A DNA stretch of 64,000 nucleotides from Cristatella mucedo. Its lineage: Eukaryota > Bryozoa > Phylactolaemata > Cristatellidae. The DNA is taken from contig WPIO01000003.1 of assembly GCA_009760855.2 (NCBI GenBank), forward strand, positions 2,133,001 through 2,197,000, written 5' to 3'. Positions 56,297 through 64,000 of this stretch are shown piece by piece. The translations under genes were made by a program, and so were the position numbers. Each line of letters begins with the position of its first letter. Positions within the stretch are counted from its first letter, which is position 1. Below the pieces are notes generated by a model. The model did not search any database. It was not told where the DNA came from and worked only from the letters and a program-made list of their open reading frames with translations.

Positions 56297-58769
56297 ATAA
56301 ACGAGTTTGTGCATATGTGTGTGCTATGTGCAAGTGTATGTGCTCGTGGTAGCCTGCACCACTAATGGGTATTTGCATATCTAGCATTATGGGTATTTAC
56401 TTGTATCTCTAGTAAGTACTCAAATACAGGTATACTGTGCATGTGGTCATGTATGGACCCATATATGGACTCATGTATTGGCACCTACGGGCCTCTGCCA
56501 TCATGGGCTTGCTGTATAGTGCTTCGTGGAGTAGAGAAAGCAGCAGCCAATGCAGTTTACATGGTGACTGGAGAACCCTGGTAGCTATCACACAGGATCA
56601 CATATCATCACATAGGACAATGAAGCACCTGGATCGTAGCCTCTGCCACATTTCACCTGCGCAGAAGGCGCGGAGCTTTGACTAAATCAGCTGTTTGGAA
56701 GCAAGTGCATTAATTAAATTGAGCAAAAGCACAATACAACCTTGCACCGTATAATAGTGTGATTTTCATTGGTGACCATTTTTGAGCATGATCGGCTGGC
56801 TAACACAGCCTTCATGAGCATACGAATACGTGCATTACTAGTTGTGCCCCCTGATGCCACAGGATGACCAAGTGAAGAGCGCCCGCTTTTCATCCCTACT
56901 CTCTGTTGCTCGAACCACAGCTGTGGAGCAACATTGATGTTCAGATAATTAACTGGTCAACGGGCAAAGCTGAGGCGTTTTCACTTTATGCATAGACAAA
57001 TTAATTTGAACAATGAGTGAATTTCGTTAATTTGGCAGGATTTCCCGGCAGCAGTTGAAACTCAATTTCATTGCTTGTTTTCAGGTAAATTTTGGTAGCT
57101 CCAGCATGACAAAATATTTATACCAAGAGGCACCGGTGTTCTCCTGTGAACCCTCCTTGCCTAGCTGAACTGCCGTCCCAGTTTCTGCTTCCTCGTGCCC
57201 TCAGGTCCTGTGTGGACAATAAATTAGCTGTTCAATTCCACCGCTTAGAGACCGTTGGCAACAGATGCTTTAGCTCTGCAGGTCCTAGACTGTGGAACTC
57301 ACTTCCACAATTCTTACACGACAACGACTCTACTGCTGCCGACTATGGCTCATCCTTTCCAGCGGTCCTGAGCTGCTACTTCCATGCTACTCACGACCTC
57401 AACTGCTCTCCTGACTTTGCCATGCTTGCCACTTTCTCTTTGTTGCATGATATGAAGTCTGTTGGGTACCGAATGCGTACCGAAAGCCGCTTAGGCTGTG
57501 AGTGTGCTATAAAAGAAAACTCTCCTGCGTAACACTCACATAGTGTTTGTGGCTTTGAGGAGTTACAGACGGAGATACGTGACATGACATAGTCCTCTCT
57601 GTCCAAGGCTTGGCCGGCAGCTGAGCGAAGGGCCACCTTCGCGTGACCTTGGCGAGTGTGGAGGAGGAGAGTAGACACCGTGTGAAGGACAGCCAAGCAT
57701 CCTGTTGTGATCAGCCAGTGCTTACTGCTGCCTGGAGCCATGCAGCTACAGCTGGGACTTCCCCCTCGCCTGGCAAGATGCTGCATTCCTGCTGCCCCTG
57801 GGTGACTGGGCAAAGTGCAGACACCTGCTGCAGTTTAACCCCACAACCCCTACCCCCCCACCCTTTCCAGCCTGCTGATGCTAGTGGGAGGGGGGAGGAG
57901 TAAGAGCCTCTTCCACTGTGCTTCGTCGTCAGGTCGCCATCCATGCTCGACGTCTACCTTATGTCGACTAGGCATAAGCAGGGCGTTCTGTCTGGTGGAA
58001 GGCAGCTACAGCTTAATCCGTTCGGAGGACCTTGCAGTAGCCTTGCTAGCAAGGCGACTGCAAAGGCAGGCAGCAACAGTGGATGGTTGGACAAGCAGTT
58101 CAAATGAGAGCCCTCACGAGAGCTCTTAAGCAGAGCAGGCTGTACGCACCCCAATCCAGTGAGCTGTTTGAGAAGTGTGCTGCCCCTTCCTCTTTGTGCC
58201 ATCAAGAGCAGCCGAGGAGCGATTGTGCACAGCTGGCTTGAAAAATTGTGAGCAGCTGCCTGGAAAGCCACTGCAAATTGTCGGCATTGCCCTAGATTTG
58301 GGTCAGGAACCTGGCCAAGAGCCGTCTGCCCTATTTGAATGCTGTCTTTTGTGTCTACTAGTGCTTGTGTGTCCGAGCTTGGGTGTGTCGTGTGACTGGG
58401 CTCTGTTATTGGCAATCCCGGGTAAGGCAGGCAGACAAAGTCTGATTTTCGGGTGGGTTTTTTCCACCAGCCGTCTTGTGAAGCCTATTGACCAAAAACT
58501 ACTTGTCTCGATGTTGTTGCCTTCTTACTTACAAAGCTGCAATATAGCAGCCGCATGTCACCGGCTGCTATAGTCTTTGGTGGCTGCACTTATCTGTGCT
58601 CTGTAGCAGCGTGAGCTTCCGTGGTGACTTACTGGGCAGGAGGCCGAAGCTCGGCTGCCTGCCCACTGCTCACTGTTTGCTCTGTGGACCAGCAGTATGC
58701 TTTGCCTGCTAGGCTAGTAGCTGAATGACCGGCACAGTGAAAGAACTAAGCTAGGGGTTGATTGCTTGC

Positions 58770-58853
<84 letters not shown>

Positions 58854-58930
58854 TCGTGCATCCCCATTCTTGCCATCGACGTTCTGCCGATGCCTTGAAT
58901 CTTCGACCTAGTTTGCAATGAGCAAGCACA

Positions 58931-58966
<36 letters not shown>

Positions 58967-60172
58967 GTAATAATGCACTTGATAAAGCGCCTTCAGAGAA
59001 CTCAATCTCTTCCTAGGCGCTTTACATTTGCTGCAAAGGGAAATGATCGTTTATGATCTCGTTGCTATGCAGCATCAATATGGAGTTGGTACGACTTTTG
59101 CCTCTGGTATTTGAAAGGTTGTGGGTTCTTATTTCTTTCACGATGCTGTGAAATCTCCATAGGGTGCTATCCCTTTATCGATTCGGCTGATGGTTCAGCT
59201 GCATGTTAAATGTTATCTCATTTAAATACTGAGATGTATACTTGGCTGTGTCCTTGTCTCGATAGCTCAATTGGCAGAGTCTTGGACGTGTAGTCAAGGG
59301 TTTGCAAGATCATTCACCAGTTAAGGCTATCATTCTTCGGCACTTTTTATCGTGGCACATAGCCTTTGGTCATTCGGTATTTTGAAATTACTAGGCCGTG
59401 ACATCATTATTTGTTTTCCTAGTAACCACACGTACCTTGCAAACATTGCATGTCAAAAACGAAGTGAATGAACATGCAAGTCATCTCTATTCGGATGTCA
59501 GAAGATGACCCAACTGTACTGGCATGGACAGAAGATTTTGGCCTCGGCATCTGAGCTAAGCTTTGTTGTTTGCCACCTGCATATACTTGTTTCTGCTGGT
59601 TCGATCGTGTATGGTATGTAGGTTTGCTCATCCTTGCTTTGCCAATGTAGCTGCAGAGAATGAGAGAATTCAGCAGAGGTGCTTGTGCTTCTGGTACTAT
59701 TGCTTTAGCTCCCTTCAGCATTCAAGGCCTCCCGGGGTTGCTACGGCACAATCGCCCTGTGCCTGCATGGTTGAGCGACCGAATGTGGCTGTGGCTGAAT
59801 GCTCTGCTCTTACAAACAATTGAATTGCTGTTGAATCTGACTTAACCATAAGCATGTGATGGATGCACCACATCAAGTTTCGTGTCTTAATTTTTGCCGA
59901 CTCTTTTTTCGGACTGTTGCAGGTGGCTTCTGCTCCTCAGCCGAGCTATGGCGGATCAGCAGCTGTACCAGCTAGCCTGCCCTATCAGCCGGCACCTCCT
60001 GCTTTGTCAGCACCTGCGGCAGTTGCAGCTCAGGCTGGCAGCTATCAGCCTTTCCCTGCAGCCTCTGCTCCTGTGGGCAGCCATGCTGGTGGTTATCAGC
60101 CTGTGCCTGCTTCCTCAACTATTCCGGGCTATGCACCAGCATCCGGTAGCAACTTTTCTCAGGCACAGCAAG
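45165..60172 (+). CDS. Annexin A7/A11-type protein, N-terminal Pro/Tyr/Gly-rich part (gene continues past window)
   Basis: Joined exons 45165-45383, 45471-45524, 52159-52302, 59923-60172 encode 222 residues plus one nucleotide. The start [20 protein letters not shown] and repeated GYP/PGYPG motifs are typical of the long tail of annexins A7 and A11, which drives self-association and, in vertebrates, binds ALG-2 and related proteins. The last exon ends ...FSQAQQ|g in phase 1. In ANXA7 the tail likewise ends ...TQ before GT(I/V) of the first core repeat, so the next exon should begin the Ca2+/phospholipid-binding annexin repeats. None is found up to 64000. Other PYG-rich proteins (e.g. peflin) are the main alternative. 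Confidence 0.72.
45471..45524 (+). CDS. Annexin exon (residues 74-91)
   Basis: A 54-nt exon, phase 0 to 0. Acceptor ttctttccag|, donor gac|gtaagt (both strong). Encodes [18 protein letters not shown]. Introns on both sides give clean splice consensus. Confidence 0.75.
45867..46004 (+). mobile_element. tRNA-headed SINE with L2-like tail
   Basis: tagtttggcccagtggttaa (A-box side), gatgtcgtgggttgagcccc (box-B side), gaagcacctgaaaagagact, ctcttagggcactatacaaa, then a (TA)n tract of about 36 bp (46005-46040) as tail. Probably one of the younger copies. Confidence 0.8.
46005..46040 (+). repeat. (TA)n microsatellite at SINE 3' end
   Basis: About 18 TA units immediately after the SINE tail. Confidence 0.9.
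46055..46265 (-). mobile_element. L2 family B 3' UTR/tail fragment
   Basis: Complement of the family-B 3' end (caaaaccacaacgactaagt, tgttacacaggaatgttttc, ctgagaagctttcggtaggc, agccaacagaattcatctca). It matches 26850-27010 and 57400-57590. Confidence 0.75.
46266..47914 (+). other. Annexin intron, nothing recognised
   Basis: Open frames at 46359-46541, 46559-46831 and 46874-47233 carry no motif I recognise and no splice evidence links them to the annexin tail. They may be remains of an unidentified element. Confidence 0.35.
47915..48190 (+). mobile_element. L2 (family A) 3' UTR and tail
   Basis: Starts at cttaaaaacacacctattta ggacagcattta (last codons of the ORF) and runs through the complete 3' UTR to gtaaagcgcctaggaagaga and a TAT-rich tail. 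About 90% like 51420-51690 by eye. Confidence 0.85.
48191..48855 (+). other. Annexin intron, nothing recognised
   Basis: No coding similarity or repeat recognised. Confidence 0.4.
48860..49309 (+). mobile_element. LTR-like repeat, copy A (inverted relative to 53071-53520)
   Basis: About 450 bp, homologous in inverse orientation to copy B. Shared blocks: gcacaaatccatgcattggc, agactgggcttggctggt, gaataaagtgcttggt (a possible poly(A) signal), acgacaggttgtc, and the end ggctgttaca. The TGTNACA end and internal AATAAA resemble a solo LTR, but no target duplication or partner LTR was found, so a non-LTR origin is possible. Confidence 0.5.
49725..49810 (+). mobile_element. tRNA-like SINE head, second family
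   Basis: gatagcccaggaggttaggt (A-box side) and aaggtcgtgggttcgaatcc (a perfect box-B-like motif GGTTCGAATCC). Related to 15476-15555. It does not fold into a complete tRNA. Confidence 0.6.
49900..51712 (+). mobile_element. L2/CR1-type LINE family A, best copy (RT to 3' tail)
   Basis: Encodes [60 protein letters not shown] (catalytic D block), [29 protein letters not shown] (YADD changed to YEDD), [40 protein letters not shown] and [15 protein letters not shown] with a stop at about 51468. A frameshift near 50530, a stop near 50716 and a C-run near 50838 break the frame. The 3' UTR ends with aaagcgcctacaaagagatt, gagcgctgtatcaagtgcat and an (ATT)n tail (51683-51711). The endonuclease part is absent. 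Inserted in the annexin intron. Confidence 0.9.
51713..52158 (+). other. Annexin intron, nothing recognised
   Basis: No feature apart from the splice acceptor of the next exon (atttgcag|). Confidence 0.4.
52159..52302 (+). CDS. Annexin exon (residues 92-139)
   Basis: 144 nt, phase 0 to 0. Acceptor tatttgcag|, donor cctcag|gtaata. Encodes [20 protein letters not shown] and further PGP/YPAPAP repeats ending TCYPQ. It lies between the two inverted LTR-like repeats (48860-49309 and 53071-53520). Confidence 0.78.
52303..52987 (+). other. Annexin intron, nothing recognised
   Basis: No repeat or coding signal recognised. Confidence 0.4.
52988..53070 (+). mobile_element. tRNA-headed SINE, truncated at LTR-like repeat
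   Basis: ctggtttggcccaaggataa (A-box side), gggtcatgggctcgaacccg (box-B side), catatgtaaagc, then the sequence switches to the LTR-like repeat at 53071. Confidence 0.7.
53071..53520 (-). mobile_element. LTR-like repeat, copy B
   Basis: Reverse-complement relative of copy A. It starts tgtgacagcc, then acctgtcatcgggttgag, accaagcactttattcagag, gccaagcccagtctacacat and ccaatgtatggatttgtgcc. It carries a private triplication of gcatgcatagttttt (53271-53315), present once in copy A. Identity to copy A is roughly 65-70% by eye. Confidence 0.5.
53271..53315. repeat. 15-bp unit repeated three times
   Basis: Three perfect consecutive copies of gcatgcatagttttt within LTR-like copy B. It explains the repeated CMHSF / KTMHA peptides in false frames. 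Confidence 0.95.
53521..54099 (+). other. Annexin intron, nothing recognised
   Basis: AT-rich, no recognised feature. Confidence 0.4.
54100..54398 (+). mobile_element. L2 (family A) 3' UTR and tail
   Basis: catttagtgggtctccgtga tttgtcctttatgtgctta, the full conserved 3' UTR, then gtaaagcgcctagaaagaga, gcgctttatcaaatgtattg and an ATT tail. Confidence 0.85.
54400..54993 (+). mobile_element. L2-like fragment, strongly diverged
   Basis: Recognisable pieces: cgacttcaaggtcgtgtcac tcactttta ([10 protein letters not shown]), gcttggaacttgctaccgac (AWNLLPT), tcgagtgcctagaaacagac and ctcttagggctttgtgcaaa, with an attattg tail. Directly follows the previous copy. Confidence 0.65.
55065..55310 (+). mobile_element. 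L2 family B 3' end
   Basis: ggctcatcctttccagcggt, ctactcactacctcaactgc, then gtctttgtggctttgtggag and tcacagatggagatacatta. It parallels 57345-57590. Confidence 0.75.
55311..56165 (+). other. Annexin intron, nothing recognised
   Basis: The open frame 55354-55878 has no recognised motif and is likely random. Confidence 0.4.
56174..56294 (+). repeat. Compound (GA)n(GT)n(GCGT)n microsatellite
   Basis: GA tract, then GT, GC/GT mixed and GT tracts, about 120 bp in the annexin intron. The GCGTGC part is potentially Z-DNA-forming alternating purine-pyrimidine. Confidence 0.95.
56295..57114 (+). other. Annexin intron, nothing recognised
   Basis: No recognised feature. Confidence 0.4.
57115..57590 (+). 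mobile_element. L2 family B, C-terminal coding part and 3' tail
   Basis: The frame from 57146 reads [20 protein letters not shown], then [20 protein letters not shown]. The same [20 protein letters not shown] segment occurs in the long family-B copy (27300-27220). The 3' UTR and tail (agtgtttgtggctttgagga, gttacagacggagatacgtg) are complete. 5'-truncated. Confidence 0.85.
57591..58770 (+). other. Annexin intron, GC-richer, nothing recognised
   Basis: Open frames on both strands (e.g. minus 58415-57954, plus 58175-58573) lack recognisable domains. C-runs at 57850-57865 are low complexity. Confidence 0.35.
58774..58851 (+). repeat. (GA)n microsatellite
   Basis: About 39 GA units in the annexin intron. 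The minus strand gives false Ser/Leu frames. Confidence 0.97.
58930..59060 (-). mobile_element. L2 (family A) 3' tail with (TTA)n
   Basis: Complement of a 47-bp TAA tract, gcacttgataaagcgccttc, agagaactcaatctcttcct, aggcgctttacatttgctgc. Severely 5'-truncated. Confidence 0.85.
59061..59922 (+). other. Annexin intron with a tRNA-like relic
   Basis: 59257-59318 (tcgatagctcaattggcaga ... ggacgtgtagtcaagggttt) resembles the first two thirds of a tRNA (D arm and anticodon arm) but lacks an acceptable T arm and acceptor stem. The rest is unrecognised up to the acceptor gttgcag| at 59922. Confidence 0.45.
59923..60172 (+). CDS. Annexin exon (residues 140-222)
   Basis: 250 nt. Acceptor actgttgcag|, donor caag|gttagt, phase 0 in and phase 1 out. 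Encodes [20 protein letters not shown] with repeated YQP/PAP motifs ([21 protein letters not shown]), ending SNFSQAQQ. The phase-1 boundary fits the annexin A7/A11 tail-to-core junction. Confidence 0.78.
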
Positions 60173-61827
60173 GTTAGTACATCTGCAAAGCAGGAACTAA
60201 AGTGATCAAGAAGAAGAGAGCTGTTGGGCATGATCAGGTGGTCCATAGCGTGGTTCAAAGATGACGTCTCATGTTGATTCCTCATAGTACTTAGGATTCA
60301 ACATTGCTCATAGGGTCACTGTTTAGAATAATTGCAGCGTTGAATTGAAAATGCTATGAGAACGAAAGTAATATTACTTAAGTTTGTGCAGCAGGCAAGT
60401 CGTGAAATAGTATTTGATTATTGAGAGCAAGACTGCATGGCTTCGATCTGCCGGAAGAATCTTTGCAGCATGTCATTCAATAGACATAGCTTCTTCGCCA
60501 GTTGACTAAGTACATCAGAAAGATAATGGCCAAGGTTGTAGGTAATAGGTATTTGCAAGTTAAGAGTTAAGCTGAGCTGCCTACTATCATCTTCACACAT
60601 CGGCAGCTAATAGTGTTATCCGTGGTTCACAGATAGGCTCCTTGGTGAGGAGTATGTAGGTGCATATATGTTATGTACCAGACTGCTCAGCCGATTGGAA
60701 GTAGCACCAGCAGGCTGAGCTGGTTATAAGGGTGCATTTGTCTAGCAAAAGTTGAAAATGTCAAAACGAACCTAATCAGGTTCGTGCATCGTGGTTAAAG
60801 TGTTGCCATCCATGGCTTTTAAAATCGGCACCCGTCTAGAGGAAACGTGTGCATCGTTCAGTGTCTCTCAACCATTTGCTGAAGAATTTGCTGCTCTGGG
60901 GATTGTTTATGGGTAAAGACACTAAACTCCTCGATTAAACCCACATTCAGCAGTATCATGAATGATCTTAATTGAGTCCAGAATAACTTTTTCCAACTGG
61001 TATTTGCTGCTCGTTGACCACAAAGCAGGGGTCAGAGCTCCCAGAACTCCTAGTCGCTTCAAAGAACCGATGTTGCATTGTGTGAAGTGTATCGATATCC
61101 TGTGTACACAAGTGCAATGACAACATATGCACCTTAGAAATGGTGCCATGCAACATCAGTTTTGTCAACGTGGGCAACAATTGTCTTACAGCTTACGCCT
61201 TCGACTGGGAATCGTTTACGAAACGGCCACATTTTTCAAGTAGTTATGGCCTGTGCCAACTTTGCTATCACCTGGATGAGGAAGTCATAGGAATGCTCCT
61301 CCTATACAAATAAATAGGATTTCGAGGAGCTCCTCGTTATCGCCGGGTAAATTTTGTCGACTGCTGTGATCCAATCCTTGATTGGAATAATATAATATGT
61401 TATATTTTAGATACCTAAGGGTACAAGGAGTGATTTCGCCCTGCTTTGCACTTGCTCAGTCCCTGCATGTCCAGGCAAGCTGGCCGGCATTGACCTTTGC
61501 ATCTTTCCGGTTCGCTGCCATTAGACTATTGGGCGGCTCTTATCGTAGGGGGTGCTTTTTCGATGCTCGTACCGCCTTTTTCAGAACCTCGATTTTCGCG
61601 AAGCTCTTCTGAGTGAACGTTGGGATTCGGACGGTATTAAGATTACCCTCTTAAGCTTGCAGATCGATCCAATTAGATGTACCGTTGCCGTGTCGAAATG
61701 AGCAGCAGCGACTTCGTGCACCTCTGTCGGTCAAATGACTTGTTAAATGCTCATTTGGCAGAGCAAACCTTGCGTAACGTTTTGACATACCCATTTGCCA
61801 GAGGCGATACGATACTTGCTTTGTTCT
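60173..61827 (+). other. Annexin intron, nothing recognised
   Basis: I searched for a following exon starting G-T-(I/V) with KGxGTDE motifs in this stretch and found none. Confidence 0.45.
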
Positions 61828-61830
61828 TCT

Positions 61831-61996
61831 GTGTAGCTCTGCTATTAATATATTCGGTACGTTCGGTGCTATATAAAATTATGTTGACGGTTCTGCTACA
61901 ACCCCAGAGATCTGTGTAGCTCTGCTATTAATATATTCGGTACGTTCGGTGCTATATAAAATTATGTTGACGGTTCTGCTACAACCCCAGAGATCT
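61831..61996 (+). repeat. Perfect 83-bp tandem duplication
   Basis: 61831-61913 and 61914-61996 are identical over 83 bp (gtgtagctctgctattaata ... accccagagatct). tct precedes both copies. No sequence difference was found, so it is very recent, or an assembly or read artefact. Confidence 0.97.
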
Positions 61997-62134
61997 TAAA
62001 TACCTAGCCTCTAGTGCGTTCGCATGTATCTGCTAGCTTGTTTACCATAGCATTACTATAGCCAGCCAAACTGCACTGCAGGTTTGTCCTTGACCGAGAT
62101 GGTCATGGCTACCTTGTCTAAGTGAAAGCCTTTT

Positions 62135-63010
62135 TGTGATTAAAATAATCAAGTAAAAATAGTAATTATAATACATTTGATATAGCGACCTCAGAGAACT
62201 TGATCTCTTTCTAGGCTCTCTACATTTGCTGCAAAGGAAGCACAATCGAATGGTTAGTCGTAGCATGCACAATAAAAAAAAAAGTATAGCATGGTCAGGG
62301 GTGACAAGCATAGGGTCAGCATGTAAATTTGGCCAGTGGCAGCATGCACAGTGTCAGCACTCATTAGCACATAGAGTACGAATCACAGTGACCCACTAAA
62401 TGCAATGATAAATAGATGCGTTTTTAATTTCTTTTTAAATGTGGTCAAGTCAGGAGATGTCGTGACGAAAGGCGGGAGTTCCATGCTTTGGGAACATACG
62501 ATTTAAAGGCACGGTCTCCAAGGGATTAGAGGTTTGTACGAGGTATAGGTAAACAGTTAGATTCCAAAAAGCGGTTGGTACGATGCTTATCGTGATGAGG
62601 GAGAAGATCTGATAGGTAGGCAGGAGCCATAGAATGAAGGGACCTAAAAATGAGTGACAAAATCTTGAAGTCGATGCGTTGGTTGAATGAGAGCCAGTGC
62701 AGGTCGGCGAGAAGTGGTGTGATGTGGCAACTGCGACGCTCACGACAGACAAGCCTAGCTGCAGATTTTTGCAACAACTGTAAGCGCCTGATTGCACACG
62801 TCGATAGACCGCCATGCAGTGAGTCGCAGAAGTCAAGACGGGATGTCACAAATGCATGGAACAATTGAGATGTGGTATTCCTGTCTAAACAAGCCCGACT
62901 TTTAGCAATGAGAATATGTAGCAAGTAGAGAAAGTAATTGTAAGTCAAAGCAAAGTCCGAAATTTTGACTTTGGATTGACAGAGTTTTTTCACAAGTTTG
63001 AGATCTGGTG
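62135..63010 (-). mobile_element. L2 (family A) fragment with 3' end
   Basis: Minus strand: [91 protein letters not shown], then the 3' UTR and a tail complementing atagcgacctcagagaactt. One frame is open over about 150 codons (62993-62526), so this copy is moderately preserved. Confidence 0.85.
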
Positions 63011-64000
63011 GAAGCTCGATTCGCAGTGCGATGACGTGGTTTCACCTCCATTACCGATTCTTGCTTCACAATAAGCATTCTTCGACTACCTGGCTTGCAT
63101 GGCCCCTGGGCAGGGAAAGAAAAAGCGCTCCTTCGCGTCGTCTCTTCTGATACAGTTGCCGAAGCTGATTCGCCTCGCTGGTTTTCTCATCATAACCTGC
63201 ATAAACTAGTATAGGCTTCGTGGAAAATCTTTGATGTAGACATTAGGCTAGATGCTCAATGAGGCGAGTAGTTCTGAGGTATCGGCTGCCTCGCATGCAT
63301 AGCCAGAAATCTCGTCAAGCCTGCATAACTTTGATCTTGTCCTGACCCGGCCGGCCAGCTTCGAGAGGTTGCCACCACAGAGTAGCCTCTCCTTTTCTGG
63401 TAGTCTCGCAGCCAATAACTGGCCTGCTGAGCTAGGAAGCAGGGCCAGCTGCCCGTTTGCATAGCGACGAGCCCGTTAGTCTAGCGAGTTTTTTGGCTCT
63501 CGATTTCGATAGAGAAGGAGGCGAACAGTGCATACGTTTGCTGCCATCGACCAGCTTAGCAATAAGGGGGCATTTTCGTAGCCAGCCTGTTGTAAAGGCG
63601 CCACGCGTCCTCCTAACCGAAACAAGTCGTTCGCAGACTGCGTCGCTTCGGCCAAAAGACGAGAAAAAAGGCTGACGACCAAATGCAATCGGCGATAACG
63701 TTCCGTTTTTATACTCGACTTGGAATGGGATTTCCGTCGATGCGAACGACTCGCTGCCTCCCGCGGGCTAAGATTATGACAAACACCAGGGCCACAGAAC
63801 CGGGCCAGAATCTGCTCAGAACTCCATTCGGCCGCGAAGCCAGACCCAGCGTTCTCGGCTGCTCGACAGATTAAGTCGCATTTTACTTGTCAAACGAAAC
63901 TCCTTCCATTGTTAGTTGCCTCGACTGCTCCCCGTCCCGGCTAGTGAACTTGGTACGCCTTAGCAAAACTGTGGCCTTTGCTTCCGGGACTTTTACGTCT
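63011..64000 (+). other. Annexin intron or right flank, nothing recognised
   Basis: Somewhat GC-richer with short frames on both strands (e.g. 63457-63675). No annexin repeat, no recognised domain. Confidence 0.4.

Overview
This is metazoan nuclear DNA, most likely from an invertebrate. The evidence is intron-rich genes with standard GT-AG splice sites, introns of several kb, L2/CR1-type LINEs, tRNA-headed SINEs, Tc1/mariner and hAT relics and very long dinucleotide microsatellites. There is no operon structure, no prokaryotic gene and no intact tRNA or rRNA gene. The species cannot be fixed from this window. Most long open frames are shadows of microsatellites, of a 19-bp minisatellite or of dead retrotransposons.

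Two host genes lie head to tail on the + strand. (1) 6390-36097 is ATRIP, the partner subunit of the ATR DNA-damage checkpoint kinase. I assembled ten coding exons whose splice phases all agree, giving 847 codons plus a stop. They carry an N-terminal acidic RPA-binding motif, a coiled coil, a helical-repeat-like body and a conserved acidic C-terminus. One intron (17779-17809) would be only 31 nt. A poly(A) signal lies 22 nt after the stop. (2) About 39.6 kb to beyond the right edge is an annexin A7/A11-type gene. It has a CpG-rich promoter region with a likely non-coding first exon, then four in-phase exons (45165-60172) encoding about 222 residues of Pro/Tyr/Gly-rich N-terminal tail. The annexin core repeats must lie to the right of the window.

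Mobile DNA fills most of the rest. 1-5330: LINE and SINE fragments and a fossil R2-like (restriction-like-endonuclease) LINE. 5952-6132: a short hAT element resembling the horizontally transferred SPIN family, with an 8-bp target duplication, just upstream of ATRIP. ATRIP introns: L2 fragments, a fold-back made of two 3' halves of a Tc1 element (11355-12410), two further Tc1 fossils, a 1.1-kb 19-bp minisatellite and a long L2-type LINE of a second family (26.85-30.17 kb). 36.1-39.5 kb: L2 and SINE debris. Annexin introns: a nearly complete L2 3' half (49.9-51.7 kb), SINEs, more L2 tails, a Tc1 fossil and an inverted pair of 450-bp LTR-like repeats on either side of one annexin exon.

The two genes have unrelated known roles: ATRIP in replication-stress signalling in the nucleus, and the annexin in Ca2+-dependent membrane and vesicle binding. 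Nothing here suggests joint regulation. The most unusual items are the SPIN-like element, the 31-nt intron, the Tc1 fold-back, the SINE family carrying an L2-like tail, and the inverted repeats bracketing annexin exon 4.
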